Shown: positions 17,142 to 26,381, numbered from the stretch's first letter. The stretch is DNA of 64,000 nt from Paenibacillus crassostreae (GCF_001857945.1 NZ_CP017770.1:2666001-2730000), one strand, 5' to 3'. Notes: generated by a model not told the origin, from the sequence alone. Translations and numbers: made by a program.

Positions 17142-18027
17142 AGCGCCACTTGAAGCCATCTCCATCACGACTCACATAACCTGCCGAACTGCCAGGAAAA
17201 TGCGTGCCGAAATATAGGGTGTTGCGATCCGCTGCATAGGCAAGCGCCCACAGCCGCGATTCACGTGCTTGTTCGTCAAATTCGCAGAAACAAGAATTCC
17301 ATTCCGGACGATATACCTGGATTGGATGATGCATGACATCGGAGGCGAAGAAGGCTTCTTCCCCACGTGATGTCAAACTGATCGACATTTGACCGATGCT
17401 GTGCCCTGGTGATGGGATGAATTTGATTCCTTCTAAATATTCTCCACCCTCGGGTCCGATGTATTCGGCTAATCCCGCCTGAATAATCGGTAGAACACTT
17501 TCCTCGTAGGAATTAAAACTCACCTTATTCGCTTCGTTATGGCTATCCGAACTAGCGTAGTATTTATCCTCTGATTGCGGGAAAACGTATTTGGCATTCG
17601 GGAAAGTCGGAACCCATTTGCCGTCAACTTGTTTTGTGTTCCAGCCGACATGATCATAATGGAGATGCGTCAGCAAGACGTAGTCCACGTCTTCGGGGGT
17701 TACGCCGGCGTCTTCCAACCATTGGATATAGGGTAGTTGAAGATTGGACAGACCCGGATTATAGGGCAGGTTTTTATTATTTCCGGTAGACGTATCTATC
17801 AAAATCGTATGCTTGGGAGTTCTCACGATCCAAGTTCCGATCGTAATGATGACATGTTCCAGATCATCTTCCATGCTTCCTTGCACCAACCAATCTTTAT
17901 GCTGTTCTAAGAAGGACGGATCCCAATCTGGAAGCAAGTCCTTCGCTGTATATGCGTTTGTTTCCAATTCATGTAATCGTCTGACTGTGATGTCTCCCAC
18001 CTGATAGATCTTTGAGCCTAGTGCCAT
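17134..18027 (-). CDS. MBL-fold metallo-hydrolase (lactonase-like)
   Basis: 297 residues from ATG 18027, which has GGAGGAG upstream; the frame extends further without a start of equal quality. It carries the zinc motif HLHYDH, then GHSIGQ, FFASDVMHHP and a C-terminal GTHFPG, the ligand order of binuclear metallo-beta-lactamase-fold hydrolases. The type is close to N-acyl-homoserine lactonases and similar lactone hydrolases, but substrate cannot be fixed from sequence. No secretion signal. It is first in a two-gene unit with the alpha/beta hydrolase and faces the XRE-cupin gene across 286 bases. Confidence 0.85.
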   Translation of the reverse strand: MALGSKIYQVGDITVRRLHELETNAYTAKDLLPDWDPSFLEQHKDWLVQGSMEDDLEHVIITIGTWIVRTPKHTILIDTSTGNNKNLPYNPGLSNLQLPYIQWLEDAGVTPEDVDYVLLTHLHYDHVGWNTKQVDGKWVPTFPNAKYVFPQSEDKYYASSDSHNEANKVSFNSYEESVLPIIQAGLAEYIGPEGGEYLEGIKFIPSPGHSIGQMSISLTSRGEEAFFASDVMHHPIQVYRPEWNSCFCEFDEQARESRLWALAYAADRNTLYFGTHFPGSSAGYVSRDGDGFKWRYE

Positions 18028-18234
18028 AATTGTTTCTCCTCCACTATTGTTTATTTGTCGGATATTATGCCTATGCATGATGAGACTTGAAGCATGTTCT
18101 ACTCTCTAGAGCGAAAATTACGCTAGTAACGAATACTATCCAGATAGCTCCACATCAACCTTGATATAAATACTAATGCAACCATGGTTACAAATCAACG
18201 TTTTTAGAACGTAATCCAATACCCGTTCAAATGC

Positions 18235-18263
18235 TTGTTAAAGCACGAATTGAGGTATATAAT
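18235..18263 (+). promoter_or_regulatory. Sigma-A-type promoter of the XRE-cupin gene
   Basis: TTGTTA, a 17-base spacer, then TATAAT. It lies about 50 bases before the start at 18314 and fits the vegetative consensus closely. Confidence 0.65.
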
Positions 18264-18313
18264 AATCTCATTATTTCGCTGTCAGCGTAAAATTAGTGAA
18301 GGGGGGAGATCAT

Positions 18314-18856
18314 ATGAATTCAATGGGTGATTCCATCCGTAAAGCAAGAAAAGTGAAAAAATTAACACTCCATGACTTATCCGAAGCAGCCTCAATCTCG
18401 CTGTCGTTTCTTAGTGAGATTGAACGGGATAAAGCTAATCCCTCCATGAGCGTGCTAAAACGGATCGGTAATGCATTACAAATCAACTTCAGAGATTTAT
18501 TGGCAGATGATGAACGAAGCCTTGTCATTAGAAAAAATGAAAGAAAGCCTCTCGTACAATCTGAAGGCTCCAGGATTTCCTGGTATGCGCTTAGTCAGGG
18601 AAACGGTAACAAAATGGGTCCGCTTTGGGGAGTGCTTGAAGAAGGTGGCTCTTCTGGAGAAATCGGTGTGGGTCACAGCGAAGGGGAAGAATTTACGTTA
18701 GTAGTATCAGGCAAATTGGAAATTGTTGTTGGTAATGATCGCTATGTTCTAGAAGAAGGGGATAGCATTTACTATGACGCTACTATCCCACATCGCTATA
18801 AGAATATCTGGAAAGGCGAAACCATACTGCTGTCCGTTGCGACACCTCCGTTTTGA
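18314..18856 (+). CDS. XRE-family regulator with C-terminal cupin
   Basis: 180 residues from ATG 18314, preceded by GGGGGGAG. Helix-turn-helix at about 8-62 (KKLTLHDLSEAASISLSFLSEIERDKANPSMSVL region), then a cupin barrel at about 105-178 with GHSEGEEFTLVVSGKLE and PHRYKN, which should bind a small ligand. Regulators of this build usually control a neighbouring catabolic or detoxifying operon; the divergent metallo-hydrolase and alpha/beta hydrolase genes are the obvious target. Confidence 0.88.
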   Translation: MNSMGDSIRKARKVKKLTLHDLSEAASISLSFLSEIERDKANPSMSVLKRIGNALQINFRDLLADDERSLVIRKNERKPLVQSEGSRISWYALSQGNGNKMGPLWGVLEEGGSSGEIGVGHSEGEEFTLVVSGKLEIVVGNDRYVLEEGDSIYYDATIPHRYKNIWKGETILLSVATPPF

Positions 18857-18984
18857 TTAACTGTATCGTCTTATCTCCAACATTTATTTGCATCATATTG
18901 TAAATATATCCGATTATCGTAGTAACGAATATTAGGCGTGTTCCGGATGCGCCATAGACGCCATAGACGCAGGAGGAGAGCTAT

Positions 18985-19902
18985 ATGAAGACGATCACCG
19001 CTCAAAGCCTTACGAAAGTGTTCCAATTGGAAGTGCTTGCGGGAGCCAGCCGAATGGATCGTGTGATAACCCGTCCACGAACGCATAGACCAGGGCTTGA
19101 GTTTGTCGGGTATTTTGATTTTTTTCCTATGGAGCGTGTGCAAGTGCTCGGCCGCAAGGAGATAACCTATTTATTGACGCTTAGTATTGAGGAGCGCATG
19201 TTGCATATCGAGAACATTGTCAAGTATCATCCACCGTGTTTTATTGTGACGTCAGGACAGCAGGAGATTCCTTATCTGACCTTGTTCTGCGATCAGGAGG
19301 GCATACCACTACTGCGGACGCCAGAGACAACAACAGAATTTATTGGCAAGTTGGACAGTTATCTGGTGAAGGCCTTAGCGCCAGAGATTTCGATTCATGG
19401 GGTGTGCGTGAATGTCTCGGGAATTGGCATCTTGCTCAGAGGCAAATCTGGCATTGGCAAAAGCGAGACAGCACATACGCTCATCAGAAGAGGCCATCGG
19501 TTCGTTGCAGATGATATTGTTGTTCTCAAGAAGCTGGGCCCATCGACACTTCTCGGAACACATAATGAGACAACACGCGAGTTCCTCGCGCTCCGTAGCA
19601 TCGGACTGATCAATGTCGTACGCCAATATGGACGTAAAGCATTTCAGGACGAGACGCGAATCGTGCTCGACATTGAGTTATCCCAATGGCGCGAAGATTC
19701 TCTGAACAATGAGCTGGAGGTGGTACCTCAGTTCACAGAATATCTCGGTGTCCAAATTCCGCATATCGAAGTCCAGCTTCAGCCGGGACGTGATGTAGCA
19801 GGGTTGATCGAGGCGGCAGCGAACAATTGGTATCTCAAGCAGCTTGGTTATAGCGCTGCGGAGGAGTTCATGAAGCGAATAGATAGTGAGATGCAGTCGT
19901 AA
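18985..19902 (+). CDS. HPr kinase/phosphorylase paralogue
   Basis: 305 residues, close to the usual HprK length. The N-terminal domain is followed by the kinase core: HGV (catalytic His region), P-loop GKSGIGKSE, ADDIVVL, ALRSIGLINV in place of the usual EIRGLGIINV signature, and QPGRDVAGLIEAAANN at the C terminus. HprK phosphorylates Ser46 of HPr and so drives CcpA-dependent carbon repression. The altered signature and the position, away from lgt or HPr genes, suggest a second copy rather than the housekeeping enzyme; it may act on an HPr-like partner. RBS AGGAGGAG. It converges on an RpiR gene across a shared terminator. Confidence 0.82.
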   Translation: MKTITAQSLTKVFQLEVLAGASRMDRVITRPRTHRPGLEFVGYFDFFPMERVQVLGRKEITYLLTLSIEERMLHIENIVKYHPPCFIVTSGQQEIPYLTLFCDQEGIPLLRTPETTTEFIGKLDSYLVKALAPEISIHGVCVNVSGIGILLRGKSGIGKSETAHTLIRRGHRFVADDIVVLKKLGPSTLLGTHNETTREFLALRSIGLINVVRQYGRKAFQDETRIVLDIELSQWREDSLNNELEVVPQFTEYLGVQIPHIEVQLQPGRDVAGLIEAAANNWYLKQLGYSAAEEFMKRIDSEMQS

Positions 19903-19946
19903 GCGGATGATATTCATTTTATCAGGAGAACAAAATAGTTGAATCA

Positions 19947-19981
19947 AAAAGAGCCTCTAGAATGGCTTCTGAGGCTCTTTT
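19947..19981. terminator. Bidirectional terminator
   Basis: A perfect 11-bp stem, AAAAGAGCCTC with GAGGCTCTTTT, with A and T runs on both sides. It lies between the convergent HprK and RpiR genes and should serve both. Confidence 0.85.
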
Positions 19982-20076
19982 CGTGTCTCGGGATACGTAA
20001 GTTTGATCCCCTAATGATGATGTTTTTTCAAAACAATACTTCTGCAGGGCCCTCTAATGTGTTCCCGGGCCATGTC

Positions 20077-20913
20077 CTACTTGGGCAATAATGAGGAGTA
20101 TTGCTTGCGCAGCGCATGAAGCTGTTTGAGCTTATTCATTGCCACATCTCCACGTCGGCCTGCCAGTGATACGGATAGACTTTCGACGATTGACATTGGA
20201 GCGATGAGGGAGTGGAATTCATCTGCATCGCCGCGGTCGACTTGAAGGACGATATCGCTGTCATCGATCATGTCTGAGAGCAGAAGATCCGTAATGAGTA
20301 TTGTCTTATAACCAGATTCAGAAGCCTGGTCCAATATCACGGTGGCTTCAGGTGACTTGCGGACGAATCCAAAATAAAGAACGACGTCTTTCGGACCTGC
20401 GTGGACGAGGCTTTCTAACAATTCGTGCCCGCTCTGGGCCATAATACTAACATTTATTCCAATCCGATTCAGGCGAAAACGCAATAAATCAGTCAGACAT
20501 GAGGTGGCGCCTGGTCCGTGGACATATATTGTATCAGACTCATTTAGTGCATCAACGGATTGTTCGAATGCTTGATACGAAATTCTCCTTGCTGTTTCCT
20601 CTAGATTAATAGCAGCTGAAGTAACCATTTGCACGACGACTTCACCTTCGGTTTTTGCCAGGACATGTTGCATTTTACGTGCGGGGGTAGAGTGCTGAGT
20701 TTCTTGCAGATTTTTCTTGAACGATTTCAAATTGTCATAACCAATCGATCTCCAAAATCGGGATACCGTGGCAATGCTTACGCCTGTCTTGGTCGCAATG
20801 TCTTCTTCGGTGTAAAATGGAATTCGTTCGGTCGACTTAAGAATGAAATCGGCTATTTTTTTCTGGCTTTTGGACATTTGATTAAATGGAATTTCGAATT
20901 CAAGTTTGTTCAT
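20077..20913 (-). CDS. MurR/RpiR-family regulator with SIS domain
   Basis: 278 residues from ATG 20913, chosen because GGGAGG sits 5 bases upstream (a GTG at 20919 is too close). N-terminal RpiR helix-turn-helix at about 1-75 (FNQMSKSQKKIADFI, TGVSIATVSRFWRSIGY), then a sugar-isomerase (SIS) domain at about 110-250, which in this family binds a phosphosugar. It lies 94 bases downstream of the PHP gene on the same strand, so it may regulate the ECF/PHP operon beside it. The effector is unknown. Confidence 0.87.
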   Translation of the reverse strand: MNKLEFEIPFNQMSKSQKKIADFILKSTERIPFYTEEDIATKTGVSIATVSRFWRSIGYDNLKSFKKNLQETQHSTPARKMQHVLAKTEGEVVVQMVTSAAINLEETARRISYQAFEQSVDALNESDTIYVHGPGATSCLTDLLRFRLNRIGINVSIMAQSGHELLESLVHAGPKDVVLYFGFVRKSPEATVILDQASESGYKTILITDLLLSDMIDDSDIVLQVDRGDADEFHSLIAPMSIVESLSVSLAGRRGDVAMNKLKQLHALRKQYSSLLPK

Positions 20914-21006
20914 GGGCACCTCCCACAGAGTAAATAATTAGCCATGATGATTGCGAAGGGAATACCCTCATATTGTAACTTCAAAATCTTGATTTTTCTA
21001 TCCGTA

Positions 21007-21771
21007 TTATTGCACAGCGACCTTCCCGGCTTGTTTCAGTAGCTTTTTTACTAAGTTAGCAGACTTTACTTTCGTCTCTAGACAGGGAGATATTTCAATT
21101 TGGTATCGTCCCTCCTGTAGACATGATGAAATATCGGCGACCTTGTCATAATCAGAATCCAGGTGGTTCATGATGCTTCCGAACTGAAGCGGGTGATGCG
21201 TATCGCTACCCGCCACCATCGGTATACCTATCGTTTGAGCCAAATCCATGACAGTATCTCTCATTCCCGGACCGTAGGTGAATAAATCCTTGCCGTTTAG
21301 ATCGAATGCATGTAGCCGCTTAAGAATTGCAACGTCATGCTGGGTTAGGGAGTTACTCTCCCTGAATGGATGTGCTCCGATTCTCAGCAACGATAATTCA
21401 TCACACCAATCGAGGAGCTGTCCGAATTCTACAAAATGTTCAGCATCGGTATGTGGTTCGAGTTTTGAGCGTAGCTCCAATATAGACGTCCTAGTACCGA
21501 TGACAAGGATATGGCCGCCGAATTTTACATCGATCTCCATTCCAGGGAATACCTTAAACCCATCCACGTCGTAGTAATCCGCTTTGTAACTATAATGTTG
21601 GTCCAAATGCTCATAAATATCATGAAAGTGAAAGGTGTTGAAATGCTCAGTCATGGCGATGGCATCAAGTCCATTCGCTTTTGCCTCTTGGATAGATTCC
21701 CGGAAATATTCAATGGTAAATACCGTTTTTTTAGTTAATTTAATATGTGAATGAAGATCGATTATCATCAT
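21007..21771 (-). CDS. PHP-domain phosphoesterase (copy 1)
   Basis: 254 residues. Metal-binding motifs of the PHP superfamily are all present: DLHSH at the N terminus, MTEHF near 41, FPGMEIDV, GAHPFRE near 137, and GSDTHH near 190. These bind two or three metal ions and hydrolyse phosphate esters in relatives such as histidinol phosphatase. RBS AGGAGAA. It is the last gene of the ECF operon, 22 bases after EcfT, and is a near twin of the PHP protein at 25440. It probably removes phosphate from the imported compound or a derivative. Confidence 0.87.
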   Translation of the reverse strand: MMIIDLHSHIKLTKKTVFTIEYFRESIQEAKANGLDAIAMTEHFNTFHFHDIYEHLDQHYSYKADYYDVDGFKVFPGMEIDVKFGGHILVIGTRTSILELRSKLEPHTDAEHFVEFGQLLDWCDELSLLRIGAHPFRESNSLTQHDVAILKRLHAFDLNGKDLFTYGPGMRDTVMDLAQTIGIPMVAGSDTHHPLQFGSIMNHLDSDYDKVADISSCLQEGRYQIEISPCLETKVKSANLVKKLLKQAGKVAVQ

Positions 21772-21793
21772 TAGATTCTCCTGTCGTTATCAT

Positions 21794-22627
21794 TTAAAAT
21801 TGATTTCCCAACCAGAATAAACAAGCTACATAGATAGAGGATACACCAAGGAATATATAATCTCGTGGTAGAACTTTCATATAGGCTAGTTTGATTTTTT
21901 TAACTTTCGGATCCTTAATGGCATAAGTAAAACCTTTCACTTCCAATGCTTCGACTGTTGTCCGTGTGCGTTTGGCTGTATTGAGTATGAGCGGATAAAA
22001 GGCTAGAACTGATAATTTGCCCATATAGACTAGTGATCGCCAACCTAACCATCCTTTGCGAAGCGGTGCACGTCCCCGAAGCCTGAAGGAATAAAGTAGA
22101 TTATTATACTCTTCGATGAGGATGGGGAGCATTCGATAGCCGTACGCTACACCGAAGCTGAATTGTGCAGGCATTCCGAGACTGAGTAACGCATCGCTGA
22201 GTTTCTCGGGATCCATACTGGAGAATACGGCGATGCTAGCGAGTGCAATGACAAGTAGCTTAAGGGTGAGCGTGGAAAGTGCCCAGGCAGCAGAGAGTCC
22301 ACCACCGAAGGCTAAGGAGACGATTAGCATATAGGCTGCGTCGGAGATAAGTCCTAATGCCAGAACGATTAGCACCAGCACGCTTGGCTTTGAAGTATAG
22401 GTAAGAATAGCGATAGCGAGTAGCATGCCAAAGAGCACCAACTTGTCATTTATGAACCAAGGAGCAATCGCAAAGAATGAGTACCATCCGATGAGTATTC
22501 GGGGGTCGAATCTTGAGAGGAATGTCAAGGAGTGACCGTAAGCTGTCCTTAGTAGCTCAACCTTAATTCGCTCTACACTCAGCTTTTCCCAGAGTGTCTG
22601 TTTATGTGTCTGTTCAACTAATTCCAT
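21794..22627 (-). CDS. ecfT: ECF transporter transmembrane protein (EcfT)
   Basis: 277 residues from ATG 22627, which has GGAGG 9 bases upstream and overlaps the ATPase stop by 14 bases. Five or six membrane spans in the first 200 residues and the coupling-helix stretch YNNLLYSFRLRGRAPLRKGW, with the Arg-rich motif by which EcfT proteins contact the ATPases. It links ATP hydrolysis to the S component encoded upstream. The symbol names the family only. Confidence 0.88.
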   Translation of the reverse strand: MELVEQTHKQTLWEKLSVERIKVELLRTAYGHSLTFLSRFDPRILIGWYSFFAIAPWFINDKLVLFGMLLAIAILTYTSKPSVLVLIVLALGLISDAAYMLIVSLAFGGGLSAAWALSTLTLKLLVIALASIAVFSSMDPEKLSDALLSLGMPAQFSFGVAYGYRMLPILIEEYNNLLYSFRLRGRAPLRKGWLGWRSLVYMGKLSVLAFYPLILNTAKRTRTTVEALEVKGFTYAIKDPKVKKIKLAYMKVLPRDYIFLGVSSIYVACLFWLGNQF

Positions 22628-24380
22628 AGGTGGTAACCTCCTCATTCACTACACGTTGTATATGCGCTACAAATTCCTTCACGGATAAGCAGGTGGGTAC
22701 AATTCCTAGACGATCGCTTAATTGAACGATCTGGGGGGCAATCAATGCAGCCTTATTGAGAATGTCTGAATGTTGGAACACGGTGCGGCTATCTGTGTCT
22801 AGAAGAATATGTCCTTCATTCATAACAATCACCCGAGTGGCCCAATCTGCCACAAGCTGCATATCATGTGTAGCTACAACAACAGCTTTGACATGGTCAT
22901 GGAGCTGATCAAACAGCAAGGTCATTTCTTTTCTACTTGCAATATCAAGACTTGCGGTGGGCTCATCGAGTAACATAATGGTCGGACGCATGGCCATCCC
23001 GATGGCAAGCGTAGCACGGCGTTGTTGACCACCGCTCAGAAGTCGCCCATCACGTTCTTGCAAATCAGTCAGTTTAAACCTGCTTAACACATCGTCCACG
23101 AATTCATCCATACCTTGTTGTTTTCTAGCTTTCAGGAAGAATGCTACATCTTCGCGAATATTATCAGCTATGAACATTTCTTCAGGATTCTGAAAGAGGA
23201 ATGCCACAAGGTCGGACAATTGTTCTGGAGTCGTCTTACGTGTATCTTTTCCACAGACGGTGACTTTGCCTTCCCAAGGACGACGAAGTCCTGAGATCAA
23301 TCGCAATAAGGTCGATTTGCCGGCTCCATTATTTCCGATTAATGCAATGCGGTCACCATGATAGATGTTTAAGTCGACACCACGAATAATGGGTTTGTTC
23401 TTCCGATCTATACTCTGATAACCGCTTGTCACTCCTTCAAAAGTTACTATAGGCATACGAGTTGATGGCAAAGTAGGTCCGTGATTCATATCTAATGATA
23501 ACGAAGTATTTACTCCGAGATGCGAGAGATGAGCTACGGCTTCATCAATGGTTATGGGATACGCGGTTCCTTGTTGAATGTCTATATCACTGCGAAGGGC
23601 GTGGAATGCCTGCGTTACTTGCGGTGGTTGAATGTTCATCTCTGTCAGTTCAGAGACGGCAGATAACCCCTCAGATACGGATTTCACCCAACGCACTTTA
23701 CCACCTGTCTCCATCAGAACGATCTTACGGCAGTAATCGGCTATGAATTCGGTATGATGTTCAATGACAATGATCGTTTTTCCATACTTTTCATTTAACA
23801 ATTTGAGCTTCTCATAAATAATCCGCGCATGGGCAGGATCAAGCTGAGCTACAGGTTCATCAACGACGATAACATCTGGATTGAGTGCTAATGCTGCCGC
23901 CAATGCAACCATATGTTTCTGACCGCCACTTAATTGCCATATCCAATCACGTTGCAAATGCTCAATTTCAAGCATTTGCAGTGCACGCATGCCACGCTCT
24001 TTGTAATCTTCGTACCCGAAGTTAAGTGGTGAGAAGCATACCTCGTCGTATACGGTAGAGCGTACTAACTGGTTCTCGAAGTCTTGAAATACATAGGCGA
24101 CAAGCTTAGAGAGCTCAGCCACACTTCGATCTGATGTAAGATGTCCGTCAATCATAACCGTGCCTTCCATATCACCGGAATAATAAGTGGGGATCAGACC
24201 ATTAAAACATTTGCAGAGTGTGGATTTGCCACTCCCGTTGCTTCCAGCGATTGCGATGAAATCACCGCGATTAAAGGTTAGACTAACCTGATCAAGCGAA
24301 TTAGATTGTGCACCTGGGTAACGGAAGCTTACGTTGTTGAGTTGGATAATGGGCTGTTCTTCCGTTGATTGGTTCGTCAT
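22614..24380 (-). CDS. ECF transporter ATPase with two fused ABC domains
   Basis: 588 residues containing two complete ABC domains. First, about 10-240: Walker A GSNGSGKST, signature LSGGQKH, Walker B VIVVDEP. Second, about 315-540: GNNGAGKST, LSGGQQRR, IMLLDEPTASLD, with the switch His in ATHDM. Most ECF systems use two separate ATPases (EcfA and EcfA'); this one is a fusion, as in some substrate-dedicated (group I) ECF importers. Its ATG shares a base with the stop of the S-component gene (TAATG), so translation is coupled. Confidence 0.9.
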   Translation of the reverse strand: MTNQSTEEQPIIQLNNVSFRYPGAQSNSLDQVSLTFNRGDFIAIAGSNGSGKSTLCKCFNGLIPTYYSGDMEGTVMIDGHLTSDRSVAELSKLVAYVFQDFENQLVRSTVYDEVCFSPLNFGYEDYKERGMRALQMLEIEHLQRDWIWQLSGGQKHMVALAAALALNPDVIVVDEPVAQLDPAHARIIYEKLKLLNEKYGKTIIVIEHHTEFIADYCRKIVLMETGGKVRWVKSVSEGLSAVSELTEMNIQPPQVTQAFHALRSDIDIQQGTAYPITIDEAVAHLSHLGVNTSLSLDMNHGPTLPSTRMPIVTFEGVTSGYQSIDRKNKPIIRGVDLNIYHGDRIALIGNNGAGKSTLLRLISGLRRPWEGKVTVCGKDTRKTTPEQLSDLVAFLFQNPEEMFIADNIREDVAFFLKARKQQGMDEFVDDVLSRFKLTDLQERDGRLLSGGQQRRATLAIGMAMRPTIMLLDEPTASLDIASRKEMTLLFDQLHDHVKAVVVATHDMQLVADWATRVIVMNEGHILLDTDSRTVFQHSDILNKAALIAPQIVQLSDRLGIVPTCLSVKEFVAHIQRVVNEEVTTYGIS

Positions 24381-25255
24381 TAGATTGCTGCTCCCTTACG
24401 TTTACTTGCTTTTCTATTCAAGGCCCATATTAACGTTGTGATGAATATAATTGCCGCTATGCCCAAACTGATCCATACCGCTCCACTGCCCATATTACTT
24501 ATAAACTCCCATTCCCATTCAAAGAAGTTCATGTCCGCTTCTGACATGAATTCCGCCGCGCCTGCTATTACAACCAATACGATACCTAGAAGGATTAGTC
24601 TTGGTGTAACAAAGTCGCCGATGGATGAGGATGCACGTCCATCACGGGGTTTCATACCAAGCAGTGGTTCAACCTTACCGTAAAGACGTGGGACCAGATA
24701 TAACGTTGGAAGTAACGCGAATAATGTTCCGGAGATGACCATGGCATTCAGAAATGAAAAGCCTTCAATGGCAAGGATACTCTCGGGAAGCCCAGGGACG
24801 GCTTCGAGATCTTCGATTCCAACATAAACTTTTCCGATATCAATGAGGGTTCCGAGCAGTTGGTCGATCCCGATAGAGACATATGCCGCAATGGCTAATT
24901 GACGTTTGTTTCTTGGATCTGTAACGAGCATACCAGCGATAAATATGGCGAGTGAAAATTCAATGAATTTCTCTAACTCACTCAGACCGCCAAATTGACC
25001 TAGCAATAGCTCGCCGAAAATAATTTCTCCTACGCAAGCTCCTAGCGCAGCATAAAGAGGGTTAAACAGAATAGCGAATAGAAGTGGAATAAAAATGAAA
25101 TATTCAACTTTAAGTTCAACGGGACCGACCTTGAACTCGGGTAAAAGTTCCGTAATCATGTTTGAGATTCCGTACAAAGACATAGACAAAATAAATATCA
25201 TCAGTTTTTGCTGTGAGGTTAGCTCCCAGCGTTTCATTGTTGATCTAGCATTCAT
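24380..25255 (-). CDS. Putative ECF substrate-binding S component
   Basis: 291 residues, mostly membrane. I count six spans in the first 210 residues (the S-component fold) and two more near the C terminus (about 212-232 and 262-282), so it is longer than the usual 180-220-residue S component. Position first in an operon with an ECF ATPase and EcfT supports the role. The substrate is not evident: no vitamin-biosynthesis genes and no known riboswitch lie nearby. RBS AGGGGGAA. The PHP and RpiR neighbours hint at a phosphorylated or sugar-like compound. Confidence 0.75.
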   Translation of the reverse strand: MNARSTMKRWELTSQQKLMIFILSMSLYGISNMITELLPEFKVGPVELKVEYFIFIPLLFAILFNPLYAALGACVGEIIFGELLLGQFGGLSELEKFIEFSLAIFIAGMLVTDPRNKRQLAIAAYVSIGIDQLLGTLIDIGKVYVGIEDLEAVPGLPESILAIEGFSFLNAMVISGTLFALLPTLYLVPRLYGKVEPLLGMKPRDGRASSSIGDFVTPRLILLGIVLVVIAGAAEFMSEADMNFFEWEWEFISNMGSGAVWISLGIAAIIFITTLIWALNRKASKRKGAAI

Positions 25256-25439
25256 TTTCGTTCCCCCTAATTGTTTTTGATGAGCGAGAGTCGCATAAGT
25301 CTTCTCTAACAGAATAGGGTGGATTTGTTTTCAAAACGTTAACTTAATGTTATTTTTGCGTTAAATTTTTTCAAATCCATATAAATGATAATAAATTTTC
25401 ATTATAATGTGCATATCATCATAAAAGGGGCGATAATGA

Positions 25440-26198
25440 GTGAGAATTGACTTGCATACGCATGCCAAGTGGTCTAAGAATACGGATTTTTCCTATGAAT
25501 ATTTCCGTAATATGATGCAGGTGGCCTACAAAAACCAGTTAGATGCCATAGCATTAACTGAACATTTCAATACACGTCAGTTTGGCGATATTTACGATAC
25601 CTTAGATCGTCATTATCAATATGAGAAGGATTATTATATGGTTGAAGGAGTGAAAGTGTTTCCTGGAATGGAAGTTGATGTGCAAGAGAACGGCCATATA
25701 CTATTGATCGGAGCGAGGGAGAACATCATTACGGTGCGTTCAAAGCTGGAAAACCACACGACAGAAGGTCATTATATTGAAATGGCACACTTACTTGATC
25801 TGTCTGACGAGCATTCCTGTCTGAGTATCGGGGCTCATCCGTTTCGTGAATTGAACCCTCTATCCCATGTGAAGCCAGAACTGTTAACCCGATTGAATGC
25901 GTTCGATTTGAACGGTAGAGATTTGCACCATGTTGGACAGCAAATGGAGGAGAAGGTAAACCGTCTGGCGGAATTGATCGGATTGCCGGTCGTTGGGGGT
26001 AGTGATACACATCAGCTGTTACAGTTCGGTAGTGTGTATAACCAGTTTGAACAAGATTGTGACACGATTGATCAGTTACGTGATGCTATACGGTTAGGAA
26101 CTTACAAATATCAAATTTCGCAACATCTTGATTCAAAGGTACAATTGGCCGAAGCTGAACAGGCTAGGTATAAGAAGAATATGAAAAGTGTTGGCTGA
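25440..26198 (+). CDS. PHP-domain phosphoesterase (copy 2)
   Basis: 252 residues from GTG 25440; AAAAGGGG lies 9 bases upstream, and the overlapping ATG at 25436 leads to an immediate stop. It has the same PHP metal motifs as copy 1: DLHTH, LTEHF, FPGMEVDV, GAHPFRE and GSDTH, and shares long stretches with it such as KVFPGME and AFDLNG. It is divergent from the ECF operon across 184 bases, so both could answer to the same regulator. The N-terminal WSKNTDFSYEYFRN replaces LTKKTVFTIEYFRE of copy 1, so the copies have drifted. Confidence 0.86.
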   Translation: MRIDLHTHAKWSKNTDFSYEYFRNMMQVAYKNQLDAIALTEHFNTRQFGDIYDTLDRHYQYEKDYYMVEGVKVFPGMEVDVQENGHILLIGARENIITVRSKLENHTTEGHYIEMAHLLDLSDEHSCLSIGAHPFRELNPLSHVKPELLTRLNAFDLNGRDLHHVGQQMEEKVNRLAELIGLPVVGGSDTHQLLQFGSVYNQFEQDCDTIDQLRDAIRLGTYKYQISQHLDSKVQLAEAEQARYKKNMKSVG

Positions 26199-26315
26199 GA
26201 ATTTAGACGCTGCACCTGGAAGAAGAATCAATCTCACGAGTTAGATTCGGATCAACAATACGGGCGATTAGATTGGTTAAAGAAAAATATATGGTAGTTA
26301 GAAAATACAAATACC

Positions 26316-26355
26316 TTGACTTATAATAAATAGGTGGATATAGTGGACTTATAAT
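26316..26355 (+). promoter_or_regulatory. Promoter with direct-repeat operator for the Rrf2 gene
   Basis: TTGACT, a 17-base spacer and TATAGT (26316-26344) form a clear promoter. The 10-mer GACTTATAAT occurs twice, at 26318 and 26346, once over the -35 box and once just after the -10 box, 28 bases apart. Rrf2 proteins bind such sites as dimers, so autorepression is likely. Confidence 0.6.
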
Positions 26356-26381
26356 GTCTCTAATTGAGGGGAACAATAAAG

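Noticed and set aside
25256..25439. Riboswitch before the ECF operon
   Set aside because: I looked for TPP, FMN, cobalamin, PreQ1 and folate-type conserved cores and saw none in this AT-rich stretch.
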